Shown here piece by piece: positions 25,756-34,435 of a stretch of DNA of 64,000 bases (the stretch's first letter is position 1; each line of letters begins with the position of its first letter). Made by a program: the position numbers and the translations under genes. Below the pieces are notes generated by a model, which did no database searches, was not told where the DNA came from, and saw only the letters and a list, made by a program, of their open reading frames with translations. Source of the DNA: Comamonas sp. SCN 67-35 (GTDB taxonomy: Bacteria; Pseudomonadota; Gammaproteobacteria; Burkholderiales; Burkholderiaceae_C); the NCBI GenBank assembly GCA_001725255.1, contig MEFV01000006.1, forward strand, positions 1-64,000, in the 5' to 3' direction.

Positions 25756-26399
25756 ACGCCAGCGCCTGCACTCGTCGCACATGGCTGCTCGCCCTGGGCA
25801 CAGGCCCGGCAGGCTGGCTGGCGCTGCCCGGGACGGCGCACGCGGGCGGGCAGATCGAAGAGCCCCTGATGGATTCGGTGCGCAGCGCGCTGAGTTCGGC
25901 CGTGAACGATCAGGCACCGCCCGAGCCCGCATTCACCAGCACCGAGGCGCGCATCAGCTACCTGCGCTGGCTGGGCACGATGAGCGAACGCCTACGCCCG
26001 CGCCAGCTACCCTGGGAGCGACGGCGCGATCTGCTGCAGACCGTCTGGTACGAGTCCAGGCGCGCCGGCCTCGATGAATCGCTGGTGCTGGGCCTGATCC
26101 AGGTGGAAAGCGCGTTTCGCAAATACGCGGTCTCGCCCGTCGGCGCGCGTGGCTACATGCAGGTCATGCCCTTCTGGTCCCGCCTGATTGGCGATGGCGA
26201 TCCAAGCAAGCTGTTTCATATGCAGACCAATCTGCGCTTCGGCTGCGTGATCCTGCGCCACTACCTGGATCGCGAGAACGGCGACCTATTCATGGCCTTG
26301 GGGCGCTACAACGGCAGCCGCGGCAAGGCCGCATATCCCGATGCGGTGTTCGCCAACCAGCGACGCTGGAAATATCACGAACCGTCGCGCAGCGCCTGA
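25752..26399 (+). CDS. Lytic transglycosylase (SLT domain)
   Basis: The 215-residue secreted protein has a signal peptide with a twin-arginine-like start ([10 protein letters not shown], cleavage near AHA-GG). Its SLT domain carries a catalytic glutamate in [30 protein letters not shown]. It would cleave peptidoglycan with anhydro-muramyl formation in the periplasm. The start codon overlaps the proS stop (ATGA), so it is translationally coupled. It ends convergent to, and overlaps by 25 nt, the CNNM-type gene. Confidence 0.87.
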   Translation: MNASACTRRTWLLALGTGPAGWLALPGTAHAGGQIEEPLMDSVRSALSSAVNDQAPPEPAFTSTEARISYLRWLGTMSERLRPRQLPWERRRDLLQTVWYESRRAGLDESLVLGLIQVESAFRKYAVSPVGARGYMQVMPFWSRLIGDGDPSKLFHMQTNLRFGCVILRHYLDRENGDLFMALGRYNGSRGKAAYPDAVFANQRRWKYHEPSRSA

Positions 26400-27712
26400 G
26401 CGGCCGCGCCGGCCGACTCCCCGGCAGGCGGCAGCCGGGAAACCATCACCTGGTCGATGCGGTAGCTGTCCACATCCAGCACCTCGAACTTGTAGCCACC
26501 GAACACCACGCTGTCGGTGCGCCGCGGCACGCGCCTGAGCATCACCATCAAAAAACCCGCCAAGGTCTCATATTCATCGGCGTGCGGCAGCTCATCGAGC
26601 TGCAGCGCGTGCAGCACATCCTCGATCGGCGCCACGCCATCAATCAGCCAGGAATCCGCATCGCGGCGCACGATCTGCTCTTCATCCGCAGGGCCGATCA
26701 GTTCACCCATCACGGTGCTCATCACGTCATTGAGCGTGACCACGCCCACCATGCGGCTGTACTCGTTGACGATCACCGCGAAGTCCTCATGCGCCTGGCG
26801 AAACTGCTCCAGTACCTCGGCCAGGGTGAGCCGGTCGGGCACGATCAGCACGCGGCGCACCAGCGTATCGTCCATGAGCGACATCGGCTGGTTGTTCAGG
26901 ATGCGCTGAAACAGGTCCTTGGCATCGACGTAGCCCACCACGTGGTCGATGTCGCCGTCGCACACCGGATAGGTGGAAAACGGCTCGGCCGCGATGCGCA
27001 GGCGGATCTCGCTGTCGGGCGTGTCGCGCAGAAAATAGGCCACGCGTTCGCGCAGCGTCATCACCGAGGCGACGGCGCGCGAATCGAGCTCGAAGAGATT
27101 GGCGATCACCTGTTGCTCGCTCTGGGCCAGCACACCGGCCCGCGCTCCTGCCTCGGTCATGGCCAGGATGTCGTCGGAGGTGATGCGCTCATCGCGCTGA
27201 CTGGGCAGGCCCAGCAGCCACAGCAGTGCGTCGGCCGAGCGGCTGTAGCACCACACCAACGGTCTGAACAGCACCATGCACGCGCGCATGGGCCGCACCA
27301 GCCGCACGGCCAGCCATTCCGGTCTGGCCATGCCGATGCGCCGGGGCAGCAGATCGGCAAACAGGATGAAGAAGGACGTGACCAGCACGAAAGAGACGAT
27401 GAAGCCCAGCGTGCGCGCCGCGTCCGCGGAGAACCAGCGGGCAAACGCATCGCCAAACCACGCGCCGAACGCGCCCTCGCCCACAATGCCGCCCAGAATC
27501 GCCACGGCGTTGATGCCCACCTGCACCACGGTGAACCAGTCGCCCGGCTGCTCCTGTGTGCGCAGCACCAGCGCGGCGCGCGCATCGCCATCGTCCGCCA
27601 TCTGGCGCAGGCGCAGGCGCCGCGCGGCCGCCAGCGATATTTCAGCCAACGAGAAAAACGCGCTCAATCCAATCAGGAGCGCGATAAGGAACAGGCTGGC
27701 TGCGGGCGTCAT
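26375..27712 (-). CDS. CNNM/CorC-type membrane protein (DUF21-CBS-CorC_HlyC)
   Basis: The 445-residue protein has an N-terminal DUF21 membrane domain (1-190, four hydrophobic segments), a pair of CBS domains (about 205-330, with VGYVDAKDLF and VGVVTLNDVM) and a C-terminal CorC_HlyC domain that ends in FEVLDVDSYRIDQVMV. Members are often annotated as haemolysin-like but studied CNNM/CorC proteins export or regulate Mg2+. It is 4 nt downstream of the EamA transporter gene, so cotranscribed. Confidence 0.88.
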   Translation of the reverse strand: MTPAASLFLIALLIGLSAFFSLAEISLAAARRLRLRQMADDGDARAALVLRTQEQPGDWFTVVQVGINAVAILGGIVGEGAFGAWFGDAFARWFSADAARTLGFIVSFVLVTSFFILFADLLPRRIGMARPEWLAVRLVRPMRACMVLFRPLVWCYSRSADALLWLLGLPSQRDERITSDDILAMTEAGARAGVLAQSEQQVIANLFELDSRAVASVMTLRERVAYFLRDTPDSEIRLRIAAEPFSTYPVCDGDIDHVVGYVDAKDLFQRILNNQPMSLMDDTLVRRVLIVPDRLTLAEVLEQFRQAHEDFAVIVNEYSRMVGVVTLNDVMSTVMGELIGPADEEQIVRRDADSWLIDGVAPIEDVLHALQLDELPHADEYETLAGFLMVMLRRVPRRTDSVVFGGYKFEVLDVDSYRIDQVMVSRLPPAGESAGAAAQALRDGS

Positions 27713-27716
27713 GCGT

Positions 27717-28622
27717 TCAGCGCCGCCAGGAGGTTGCCACGATGCCGCCCACGATCAGGACGAAGGCCACGCCGTGGTAGAGGTGAGGCACCTCCCCCAG
27801 AAACGCTGCCGACATGATCGCAGCAAAGAGCGGCGTGAGATTGAGGAAAAACCCGGCCAGGACCGGTCCGCCCTGCTTCACGCCCTCGCCCCAGAAGCGA
27901 TAGGCGAGCAGCGCCGGGCCGATCACGATGAACACGAGCGCCAGCGCGAGCGGCCAGCCCCATTGGATGTCATGGTAGCCGCCCACGGTCCACTCGGCGC
28001 CTGCGAACGCGCCCGACCACGCGACGCCAAAAATCATCTGCGCCATCAGGAAATCGCTCCAGCGGCTGCGCAGCGCCGCCGGTTCGCTCGTGCGCATCAG
28101 CAGCCAGCTGTAGAACGCCCAGGCGATGGTGGCCAGCACCATGTACAGATCACCCGGCACCAGGCGCAGCGCGACGAGCTGCTGCCAGTCGCCCCGGCTG
28201 AGCACAAGCAGCACGCCGGAAATCGAAAGCACGGCGCCCACGACCTGCCGCCGTGCCACGCGGGCACCGAAGCACAGCGCCCCCACGAGCAGCATCCACA
28301 CCGGTACGCCGGACGCCACAAGCGTGACATTCACCGGCGTGGACGTCTGCAGCGCCAGATACTGCAGCGCGTTGTAGCTGCCGATGCCCAGCAGCCCCAG
28401 CATGCTGTAGCGGCGCCAGTGCGGCCAAAGTTCGCTGCCCGGGCGCAGCACCCGCCAGGCGATGGGCAGCAGCACGATGAACGCCAGCAGCCAGCGCAGG
28501 AAATTGAGCATGGACGGGCCCACGAGCGTGTGCACCATGCGCCCGACGACGGCATTGCCCGCCCACAGCAGTGGCGCCGCCGTGAGCATCAAAAGCGTGG
28601 AGGGGGTGATTCGCATCTGCAT
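27717..28622 (-). CDS. EamA/DMT-family transporter
   Basis: The 301-residue inner-membrane protein has ten hydrophobic segments arranged as two EamA repeats (about 10-140 and 155-290), with WAGNAVVGR near the first helix and LNLTPLFAAIMSAAFLGE in the last part. Such carriers export metabolites, but the substrate cannot be read from sequence. The first ATG (28622) and a second at 28616 are both possible. It is followed immediately by the CNNM gene. Confidence 0.85.
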   Translation of the reverse strand: MQMRITPSTLLMLTAAPLLWAGNAVVGRMVHTLVGPSMLNFLRWLLAFIVLLPIAWRVLRPGSELWPHWRRYSMLGLLGIGSYNALQYLALQTSTPVNVTLVASGVPVWMLLVGALCFGARVARRQVVGAVLSISGVLLVLSRGDWQQLVALRLVPGDLYMVLATIAWAFYSWLLMRTSEPAALRSRWSDFLMAQMIFGVAWSGAFAGAEWTVGGYHDIQWGWPLALALVFIVIGPALLAYRFWGEGVKQGGPVLAGFFLNLTPLFAAIMSAAFLGEVPHLYHGVAFVLIVGGIVATSWRR

Positions 28623-28723
28623 GAAGACGCCAAATGTAACTGGGGAAGCGGCGCTCGCGGCGCATGCGTGTCAAACATGGCACCATAGCCCGTTGATTCC
28701 ATTTTCCCAAGGAGAAAAAGCTC

Positions 28724-29707
28724 ATGGTTCGTGCCATACAGATTCGCCAGCACGGCGGCCCCGAAGTGATGCAACTGGTCGATCTGCCCGTGGGCGAGCC
28801 CGGCCCCGGTGAGGTGCGCATCCGGCACCATGCGATCGGCGTGAACTTCCTCGACGTGTACTTTCGCACCGGCCTGTACGCCAGCCAGCTCCCGCTCGTG
28901 CTCGGCGGCGAAGGCGCGGGCGTGATCGAGGCGGTGGGCGCGGGCGTCACGCACCTGGCCGTGGGCGACCGCGCGGCCTATGCGGGGCCGCAGGGCAGCT
29001 ACAGCGAGGCGCGCGTGATGCCCGCGACCACCGTCTGCAAGCTGCCCGACGCCATCGATTTCGATACCGGCGCGGCGATGATGCTCAAGGGCCTGACCGC
29101 CCAGTACCTGCTGAACAAATGCAAGCCCGTGGAGGGGCTGGCGCCGGGTGACTTCGTGCTGTTTCACGCGGCCGCCGGCGGCGTGGGCCTGATCGCCTGC
29201 CAATGGGCACGCGCGCTCGGCCTGCAATTGATCGGCACGGCGGGCAGCGACGCCAAGTGCGCGCTGGCACGCGACAACGGCGCGGCCCATGTGATCAATT
29301 ACGCCAAGGAAGACTTTGCCGCGCGGGTCAAGGAAATCACCGGCGGGCGCGGCGTGAAGGTGGTCTATGACGCCGTCGGCAAGGACACCTGGGAAGGCTC
29401 GCTCCTGTGCCTGCGCCCCTTCGGCCTGATGGTGAGCTTCGGCAACGCCTCGGGGCCGGTGCCGCCGTTTTCGCCCAGCCTCCTCGCCGCCAGGGGATCG
29501 ATCTACGTCACGCGCCAGACGCTGTTCACCCACATCGCCACGCGCGAATCGACACAGGCGATGGCCGACGACCTGTTCTCCGTCGTCGCCAGCGGCCAGG
29601 TCAGGATCCACATCGACCAGCGCCAGCCGCTGGCCAACGCAGCGCAGGCGCACCGCGATCTGGAAGCACGCAAGACCACAGGCTGCACCATCCTGACCTT
29701 GCCGTGA
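28724..29707 (+). CDS. NADPH:quinone oxidoreductase (zinc-independent MDR)
   Basis: This 327-residue medium-chain reductase of the quinone oxidoreductase/zeta-crystallin type has an N-terminal GroES-like domain with GVNFLDVYFRTGLY and GGEGAGVIEAVGAG. A Rossmann domain follows with AAAGGVGLIACQWA. The zinc-ligand cysteines of alcohol dehydrogenases are absent. It reduces quinones with NADPH. AAGGAG stands about 9 nt before the ATG. Its stop overlaps the GTG start of the Nudix gene (GTGA), so the two are coupled. Confidence 0.9.
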   Translation: MVRAIQIRQHGGPEVMQLVDLPVGEPGPGEVRIRHHAIGVNFLDVYFRTGLYASQLPLVLGGEGAGVIEAVGAGVTHLAVGDRAAYAGPQGSYSEARVMPATTVCKLPDAIDFDTGAAMMLKGLTAQYLLNKCKPVEGLAPGDFVLFHAAAGGVGLIACQWARALGLQLIGTAGSDAKCALARDNGAAHVINYAKEDFAARVKEITGGRGVKVVYDAVGKDTWEGSLLCLRPFGLMVSFGNASGPVPPFSPSLLAARGSIYVTRQTLFTHIATRESTQAMADDLFSVVASGQVRIHIDQRQPLANAAQAHRDLEARKTTGCTILTLP

Positions 29708-30600
29708 GCGCGGCGCCAGACTGGCTCACGCAACGGCGTGCGCACGCGCAGCGCGGCCCCGGCGGTGGCCGTCTGCCGCTGCTCGTGGGCACGTCGCAGA
29801 TCGGTTCCGTGGCGCTTCAGCTTGTGGATCAAATTGGCCGTTCACGCTTGCTGGATGGGCGCTACCAGCTCTCATTTCAGGAATTCAACGGCACGCAGGC
29901 CTGGGCCCTGCCCGCGGACGGCGCAAGCGGCGCCCTGAACGCACTGGCGGCCGCGTTGCGCCAGGCCGGGCGTTGCGGGCCGTGGCGTGATGAGCAACTG
30001 GCGGTGCGCGATCTGCAGGGTCGGCCCATAGCCACGGTGGAGCGTGGCGCGGTACGCGTGCTGGGTATCGCCACCGATGCGGTACACCTCATCGGCCTGA
30101 CGGCGGACGGCGCGGGCCTGTGGGTGCAGCAGCGCTCGCTCACCAAAGCCTCCCACCCCGGCGAGTGGGACACGCTGATGGGTGGCATGGTGAGCGCGCA
30201 TGACACGCTGGCCCAGGCCCTGGCACGAGAAACGCAGGAAGAAGCGGGGCTGGGAATCGACGCCCTGGCCGACCTGCACCCCGGCCCTGCCGTCCGGTTC
30301 GATCAGCCCAGTGATGAAGGCGGGCCGGGCTGGGGCCACATGCGCGAATGCATCAGCTGGTGGTCTGCCCGGCTGCCGGGTGACACAGTGCCCGCCAACC
30401 AGGATGGGGAAGTCGCGCGCTTCGAGCCCTGGAGCCACGCGCGAGTGCTGGAGCAACTGGCCGCCGGCGCCTTCACCCCCGAAGCCACGCTGGTGCTCGG
30501 TGCGTATTACGAGCAGTGCGCAGCCTTCGGGCAAGGCTTTCAAAATTCGTCGTCGAACACCACGCCTTCGTCATTGCGGCGCATCACGCCCACTTTGTAG
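29704..30600 (+). CDS. DUF4743/Nudix hydrolase
   Basis: The 298-residue protein has an N-terminal DUF4743-like part (1-120) and a Nudix domain with box GGMVSAHDTLAQALARETQE followed by EAG. The usual G-E of the box is H-D, but the RExxEE core is intact as RETQEE. Relatives include the Nudix half of fungal thiamine pyrophosphokinases (Tnr3 type). GTG at 29704 overlaps the previous stop; the ATG choices upstream lie in the previous gene. The last 20 codons run antisense through the end of nrdB (61-nt overlap), giving a low-complexity SSSNTTPSS tail. A copy of the dispersed repeat lies inside, about codons 43-59. Confidence 0.8.
   Translation: MSAAPDWLTQRRAHAQRGPGGGRLPLLVGTSQIGSVALQLVDQIGRSRLLDGRYQLSFQEFNGTQAWALPADGASGALNALAAALRQAGRCGPWRDEQLAVRDLQGRPIATVERGAVRVLGIATDAVHLIGLTADGAGLWVQQRSLTKASHPGEWDTLMGGMVSAHDTLAQALARETQEEAGLGIDALADLHPGPAVRFDQPSDEGGPGWGHMRECISWWSARLPGDTVPANQDGEVARFEPWSHARVLEQLAAGAFTPEATLVLGAYYEQCAAFGQGFQNSSSNTTPSSLRRITPTL
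29833..29879 (-). repeat. Dispersed repeat copy inside Nudix gene
   Basis: On the minus strand it reads GAGAGCTGGTAGCGCCC, then ATCCAGCAAGCGTGAACGG, with the family's 20-base spacing between the AGC and GCGT blocks. It is in frame with the DUF4743 reading frame and encodes part of its N-terminal domain. Confidence 0.45.
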
Positions 30601-31637
30601 GCCGCGATGTCCTGCTCCTGCGGCGACGCCTGTGTCTTGCTGATGTTGAGCCACTTCTCCATGAATTTGAGCGGGTTGGCCTTGGGAAACTCATAGCGCG
30701 CGGTCTCCATGCCCAGCGTCTGATAGACGTCCCTGGCGCAGTACAGCGTCCACGCGGCCAGGCGCTCGGCGTTCATGCCCACGAGCTCGCGCCCTTCGGA
30801 GAACAGGTAGGTGATCCACGCCAGCTCGCTGTCCACCACCTCGGCGATGAGCTGCTCGATCTCCTCGCGCTTTTGCGCGAACGCGATCTGCCCGCGCGCG
30901 GTGTCCAGCTCGTTTTGCAGCACCACGCGGTCAAGCTCGGCGTGAATCTCCAATTCGTCCTGCGCGATCTTCTGGATCGCCTTGCCGATGGGCTGGAACA
31001 TGCCCGTGTCGCAGATCGCAAAGGTAACCGCGAACGAGGCCATGAACTGGATGCGCTCCATGCAGTACAGCGCCACCACCATCAGGAAGATGGCGTTGTA
31101 GGTCTCCTGGTCGTTGGGTAGCTGCTCCAGCGCGTACCGGTGCGAGGCCTTGAAGCCTTCGGAAAAGGCCCTCACCACGCGCGCCAGGCGTTCGTGCGCC
31201 TCCTGCACACGCAGGATTTCCTCGATGATGGCCGCGGGGTCGTCAAACGAATTGCGCACGATCTCGGAATACGTGGCGGCGTGGATCACCTCGTTGTCCG
31301 AAACGCGCTGCCACGCGGCCCACAGCTCACTGGACGTGATGAAGGGCGCGAGCACCGGCGCGATGGCGCGCGAGGCCACGCTGTCGGCCTCCCATTGCCA
31401 GGCCAGCGTCTTGATCATCATGTCGTAGGTCGAGCGGCTGGCCTTCTTGAAGTCGGCGTTGCACGAGGAGTAGTCGAACTCGTTCTCGTCCCAGTCCAGC
31501 GACTTCTGCGTCTTGTACAGCTCCCAGATGCGCGGGTAGTGGCGGTTGATGGTGTCGAACAGGCCCTGCTTTTCGCCCAGGAAGAGCAGTGGTTTTTCGT
31601 AGTCGGTTTTCTCGTAGTTGAAGATGTTGTGCGGCAT
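30540..31637 (-). CDS. nrdB: Class Ia ribonucleotide reductase small subunit
   Basis: This 365-residue radical subunit aligns with E. coli NrdB. Metal ligands are D85, E116, H119 and E194, and radical Y123 is in HAATYSEIV. The last ligand pair is E228 and H232 in QDELEIHAELD, spaced x3 where E. coli has E238-x2-H241; counting from E194, E228 falls exactly on E238 and the histidine is one residue late. The protein supplies the tyrosyl radical to NrdA. Its sequence is E. coli- or phage-like and unlike the longer NrdB I know from Burkholderia. It lies 16 nt after nrdA; its 3' end overlaps the convergent Nudix gene. Confidence 0.93.
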   Translation of the reverse strand: MPHNIFNYEKTDYEKPLLFLGEKQGLFDTINRHYPRIWELYKTQKSLDWDENEFDYSSCNADFKKASRSTYDMMIKTLAWQWEADSVASRAIAPVLAPFITSSELWAAWQRVSDNEVIHAATYSEIVRNSFDDPAAIIEEILRVQEAHERLARVVRAFSEGFKASHRYALEQLPNDQETYNAIFLMVVALYCMERIQFMASFAVTFAICDTGMFQPIGKAIQKIAQDELEIHAELDRVVLQNELDTARGQIAFAQKREEIEQLIAEVVDSELAWITYLFSEGRELVGMNAERLAAWTLYCARDVYQTLGMETARYEFPKANPLKFMEKWLNISKTQASPQEQDIAAYKVGVMRRNDEGVVFDDEF

Positions 31638-31653
31638 GGTCTTTCCTTGAATG

Positions 31654-34179
31654 TCAGAGCGTGCAGGAGCCGTTGCACTCGGGGTCGGCGTCGAGCACGC
31701 TGGCCGTGGGGCCATCGGCATCGCCTTCGCCCGCCGCGCCCTGCTTGTCCACGGCGGCCGCCGCCATCGCGCTGCCGACCATGCGGCCGACAAGTTCCTT
31801 GCGCTCGGCCTCGGCCTCGCCCAGCTGCTTGAACCCGGCCGAGGTTTTCTGGTTCATGTAGTACTTGCTCTTGAGACCCATCCTGATGCGGTAGAGGTAG
31901 TCCCGGATCATTTCGCTGGAGCCTATGAAGGCGTCGCCGATCACCTTGCGGTAGAAGTCGGCAGAGATGCCCTGATCGGTCCACTTCTGGATGATGGCGT
32001 AGGCCTCGGTCATGTCCTTGGCCGGGATGTCCCAGGCCGATTCGTACCACGCGGCCAGCTCCTCGCCATCGGGCGCGGCCCAGTAGTTCACGCGCTGGTT
32101 ATCGGTCTTGATCATCGTCAGCTCACGGATCGGATAGACGCCGTTCGTCGTGCCCGACGCGTTGGCCGAGGTCTCGGTGGGCATGTGCGCGGCCAGCACC
32201 GAATTGCGGATGCCGCCGTTGGCCACCACCTCGCGGCGCAGCGCCTCCCAGTCGTAGCGATTGGTGAAATCGGCGATCTGATCGACGTTGCGGTTGTAGC
32301 TGTCGAGCGGCATCCAGCCCTCGGGCCAGCGGGTCTTGTGCATCCAGGGGGCATTGCCCAGCTCCCGGCCCAGGCGCAGGCTGGCCTTCACGAGATGGTA
32401 GAAGTGGCGCTCGGCCGCCTGGTGGATGAACTGCTTGCCGTCCTTCGTGGTGTAACGCTGGTGCTCGCGCGCCATCAGGTGCGCCAGGCCCAGGATGCCC
32501 ACGCCCGCGTTCAGCCGCGCCTTGGAGGTGTAGCCGATGTGCGGCAGCTCGTATTCGGCCAGGTGGATGCACTTGTCGATCATGAGCAGCGCGTAGTAGG
32601 CCACTTCCTCGTACTGCGCATCGCTCTCGACGTTGTCCACGCAGATGCCCGCGAGGTTGCAGGTGGCCACCTCGGGCGAAGAGCGCTGCGTGATCTTCTG
32701 GATGGTCGCGCCATTCACCACGTCCCCCGGCTGCAGTTCCAGCGGATAGACCATGCCGCGGCCGGTCTGCACCGCGCGCGCGCCCGGCAGCGTGTGCCGA
32801 CCGCCCTCCTCGTCCTCGAACTCGACGAAGGAGACATCCTCATTGCGATAGATCTCGGTGATGTGGTTGTACGCGCCCGTGGGCAGGTCGATCTCGGAGC
32901 ACAGGTTGGAGCTGTAGATCGTCTCCTTGAACGGCGTGTGCCGGTTCATCTCGTGGATGTTGTGCTCGTAGATCCGCCCGGTCTCGTTCCATTCGTTGCA
33001 GGCGGTGATGAGCAGTTCGCGCGCATTGATGAAGCGCTTGGGGAACAGCGGGTTCTTTTCGTACTTCTGGTAGAGCTGCTCGAAGCGCTCTTCGTCGCTG
33101 CCGTAGAGCGCCTCGTACAGATCGGGCGCGGTGAAGCCATTGAACAGGAAGATCTCTTCGTTGCGCGCGGCCTTGCGCGCGAACAGGCGATTCGACCCCC
33201 ATGAATAATCCATGCCGCGGATCTTCCTGTCCTCGGTGGACATCGGGTTCTTCAGGCGCAGCAGCGTTTCGACCTCGGGGTCGAATATCGAAAAATAGCT
33301 GGTGCAGGCGCCGCCGCGGCCGTTTTGCAGGCTGGACTTCACCTCCGAGACCACGGCGCGCAGATAGGGCAGCTTGCCCTGGTGGCGGATCGCGCCGCCG
33401 CGCACCGGGTCGTTGACCGAGCGGATGTTCATGTGCGAGCCGATGCCCGCGCTCATGTAGGTCATGGTGTAGGCGATGTGGTTGCCCACGGCGATCGAGC
33501 GGGCGGTGTCCGCCGTCGTGTACAGGCAGCAGCTCGCGTAGCCGCGCAAAGGCGTGCCCAGGTTGATGTGGTTGGGCGTGGGCGCGTTGATGCGGTTCAT
33601 CGACAGGTGCTCGTAGAACCTGGCCACGTCCGTCATGCGCCGCTCGCGCGGCTGATCCACCGCCAGCGCCATCGCCATGCGCATGTAGATGAACTGCGAG
33701 GTTTCGTAGACTCGGTTCTTCACGCGGTCGGCGATCGCGTACTTGGACAGGTGCGTGTGCAGCTGGTAGTGCGCATAGCTGAAGTCGCGCTCGTGGTCGA
33801 TGAGCTTTTCGACCTCGGCGTATTCGGCGTCCGAGTAATCCAGCACCTCCATGTACCCGAGCTTTTGCAGTCTGCGGTGCAGCTGCAGCACCGTGGGCAT
33901 GAACACGCCGTGCACCTCCTTGTGCATGAGCGCCGCGTACAGGCGCCCGGCCATGCGGTTGTACAGCCACGAATCGGACTGCAGGCAGTTCTTGATGAGC
34001 TGCTGCTGCAGCAGCGTGGTGGAAACCTGCTCGGGCATGTCCGTCACGGTCTCGAGCACCACCGACGACCAATCCATGTCCGGCCCCAGCGCCTTGGCGG
34101 CCCATTCGCCCCAACCATTGAGTTTGTTTGGAGTGAACGGCTCGACGCGGCCGTCGCGTTTGGTGACTGACTCGATCAT
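31654..34179 (-). CDS. nrdA: Class Ia ribonucleotide reductase large subunit
   Basis: The 841-residue catalytic subunit has an N-terminal ATP cone (1-95), C217 (ASCCL) and the radical-site N425-x-C427-x-E429 (SSNLCSEIDLP). C507 is in ATCNLAG, a tyrosine pair in KYYMN stands near the C-terminus, and the redox tail is DPECNGSCTL. It reduces ribonucleoside diphosphates. Between C427 and C507 lie 80 positions, where E. coli (C439 to C462) has 23, so about 57 residues are inserted at roughly 437-493. The insert looks beta-rich (VSFVEFEDEEGGRHTL, YPLELQPGDVV). The promoter region carries two NrdR boxes. Confidence 0.95.
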   Translation of the reverse strand: MIESVTKRDGRVEPFTPNKLNGWGEWAAKALGPDMDWSSVVLETVTDMPEQVSTTLLQQQLIKNCLQSDSWLYNRMAGRLYAALMHKEVHGVFMPTVLQLHRRLQKLGYMEVLDYSDAEYAEVEKLIDHERDFSYAHYQLHTHLSKYAIADRVKNRVYETSQFIYMRMAMALAVDQPRERRMTDVARFYEHLSMNRINAPTPNHINLGTPLRGYASCCLYTTADTARSIAVGNHIAYTMTYMSAGIGSHMNIRSVNDPVRGGAIRHQGKLPYLRAVVSEVKSSLQNGRGGACTSYFSIFDPEVETLLRLKNPMSTEDRKIRGMDYSWGSNRLFARKAARNEEIFLFNGFTAPDLYEALYGSDEERFEQLYQKYEKNPLFPKRFINARELLITACNEWNETGRIYEHNIHEMNRHTPFKETIYSSNLCSEIDLPTGAYNHITEIYRNEDVSFVEFEDEEGGRHTLPGARAVQTGRGMVYPLELQPGDVVNGATIQKITQRSSPEVATCNLAGICVDNVESDAQYEEVAYYALLMIDKCIHLAEYELPHIGYTSKARLNAGVGILGLAHLMAREHQRYTTKDGKQFIHQAAERHFYHLVKASLRLGRELGNAPWMHKTRWPEGWMPLDSYNRNVDQIADFTNRYDWEALRREVVANGGIRNSVLAAHMPTETSANASGTTNGVYPIRELTMIKTDNQRVNYWAAPDGEELAAWYESAWDIPAKDMTEAYAIIQKWTDQGISADFYRKVIGDAFIGSSEMIRDYLYRIRMGLKSKYYMNQKTSAGFKQLGEAEAERKELVGRMVGSAMAAAAVDKQGAAGEGDADGPTASVLDADPECNGSCTL

Positions 34180-34217
34180 GGCGACTTGCTCTCCTGTCTG
34201 CGTAGCGATGCATTAAA

Positions 34218-34233
34218 ACGCTACGTATAGTAG
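34218..34233. promoter_or_regulatory. NrdR box 1
   Basis: ACGCTACGTATAGTAG matches the NrdR consensus (ACACWATATWTWGTGT) at about 11 of 16 positions and lies 32 bp, three helical turns, from box 2. The 5' part also pairs with CGTAGCG at 34201-34207 (7-bp inverted repeat). Confidence 0.6.
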
Positions 34234-34249
34234 TTTGCAAGTACAGATC

Positions 34250-34265
34250 ACACAACATATGGTGT
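34250..34265. promoter_or_regulatory. NrdR box 2
   Basis: ACACAACATATGGTGT is a strong match to the NrdR box. Paired boxes three turns apart upstream of nrdA are the standard sites through which the dATP/ATP-sensing repressor NrdR shuts down ribonucleotide reductase genes. Confidence 0.75.
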
Positions 34266-34435
34266 GAAAGATTTTTTCAACGATGCAGCTTGAAGCGGCC
34301 TCGGCCGTGCGTTCGAACAAGTCCGGCGCGGGTTTGGCGCTTTTGCAACAGGGCGCGTTCCGCCACGGTTTTCGCGTGGCCCGCCCTGGCCCACGCCCCA
34401 CCGCTCCGCTTGCGGCGGCGCAGGCCGGGACGCTT

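Noticed and set aside
32050..32800. Intact intein within nrdA
   Set aside because: The extra segment is only about 57 residues and lacks the N-terminal Cys/Ser, TxxH and HN-C splice residues, so at most a remnant-like fold is possible.
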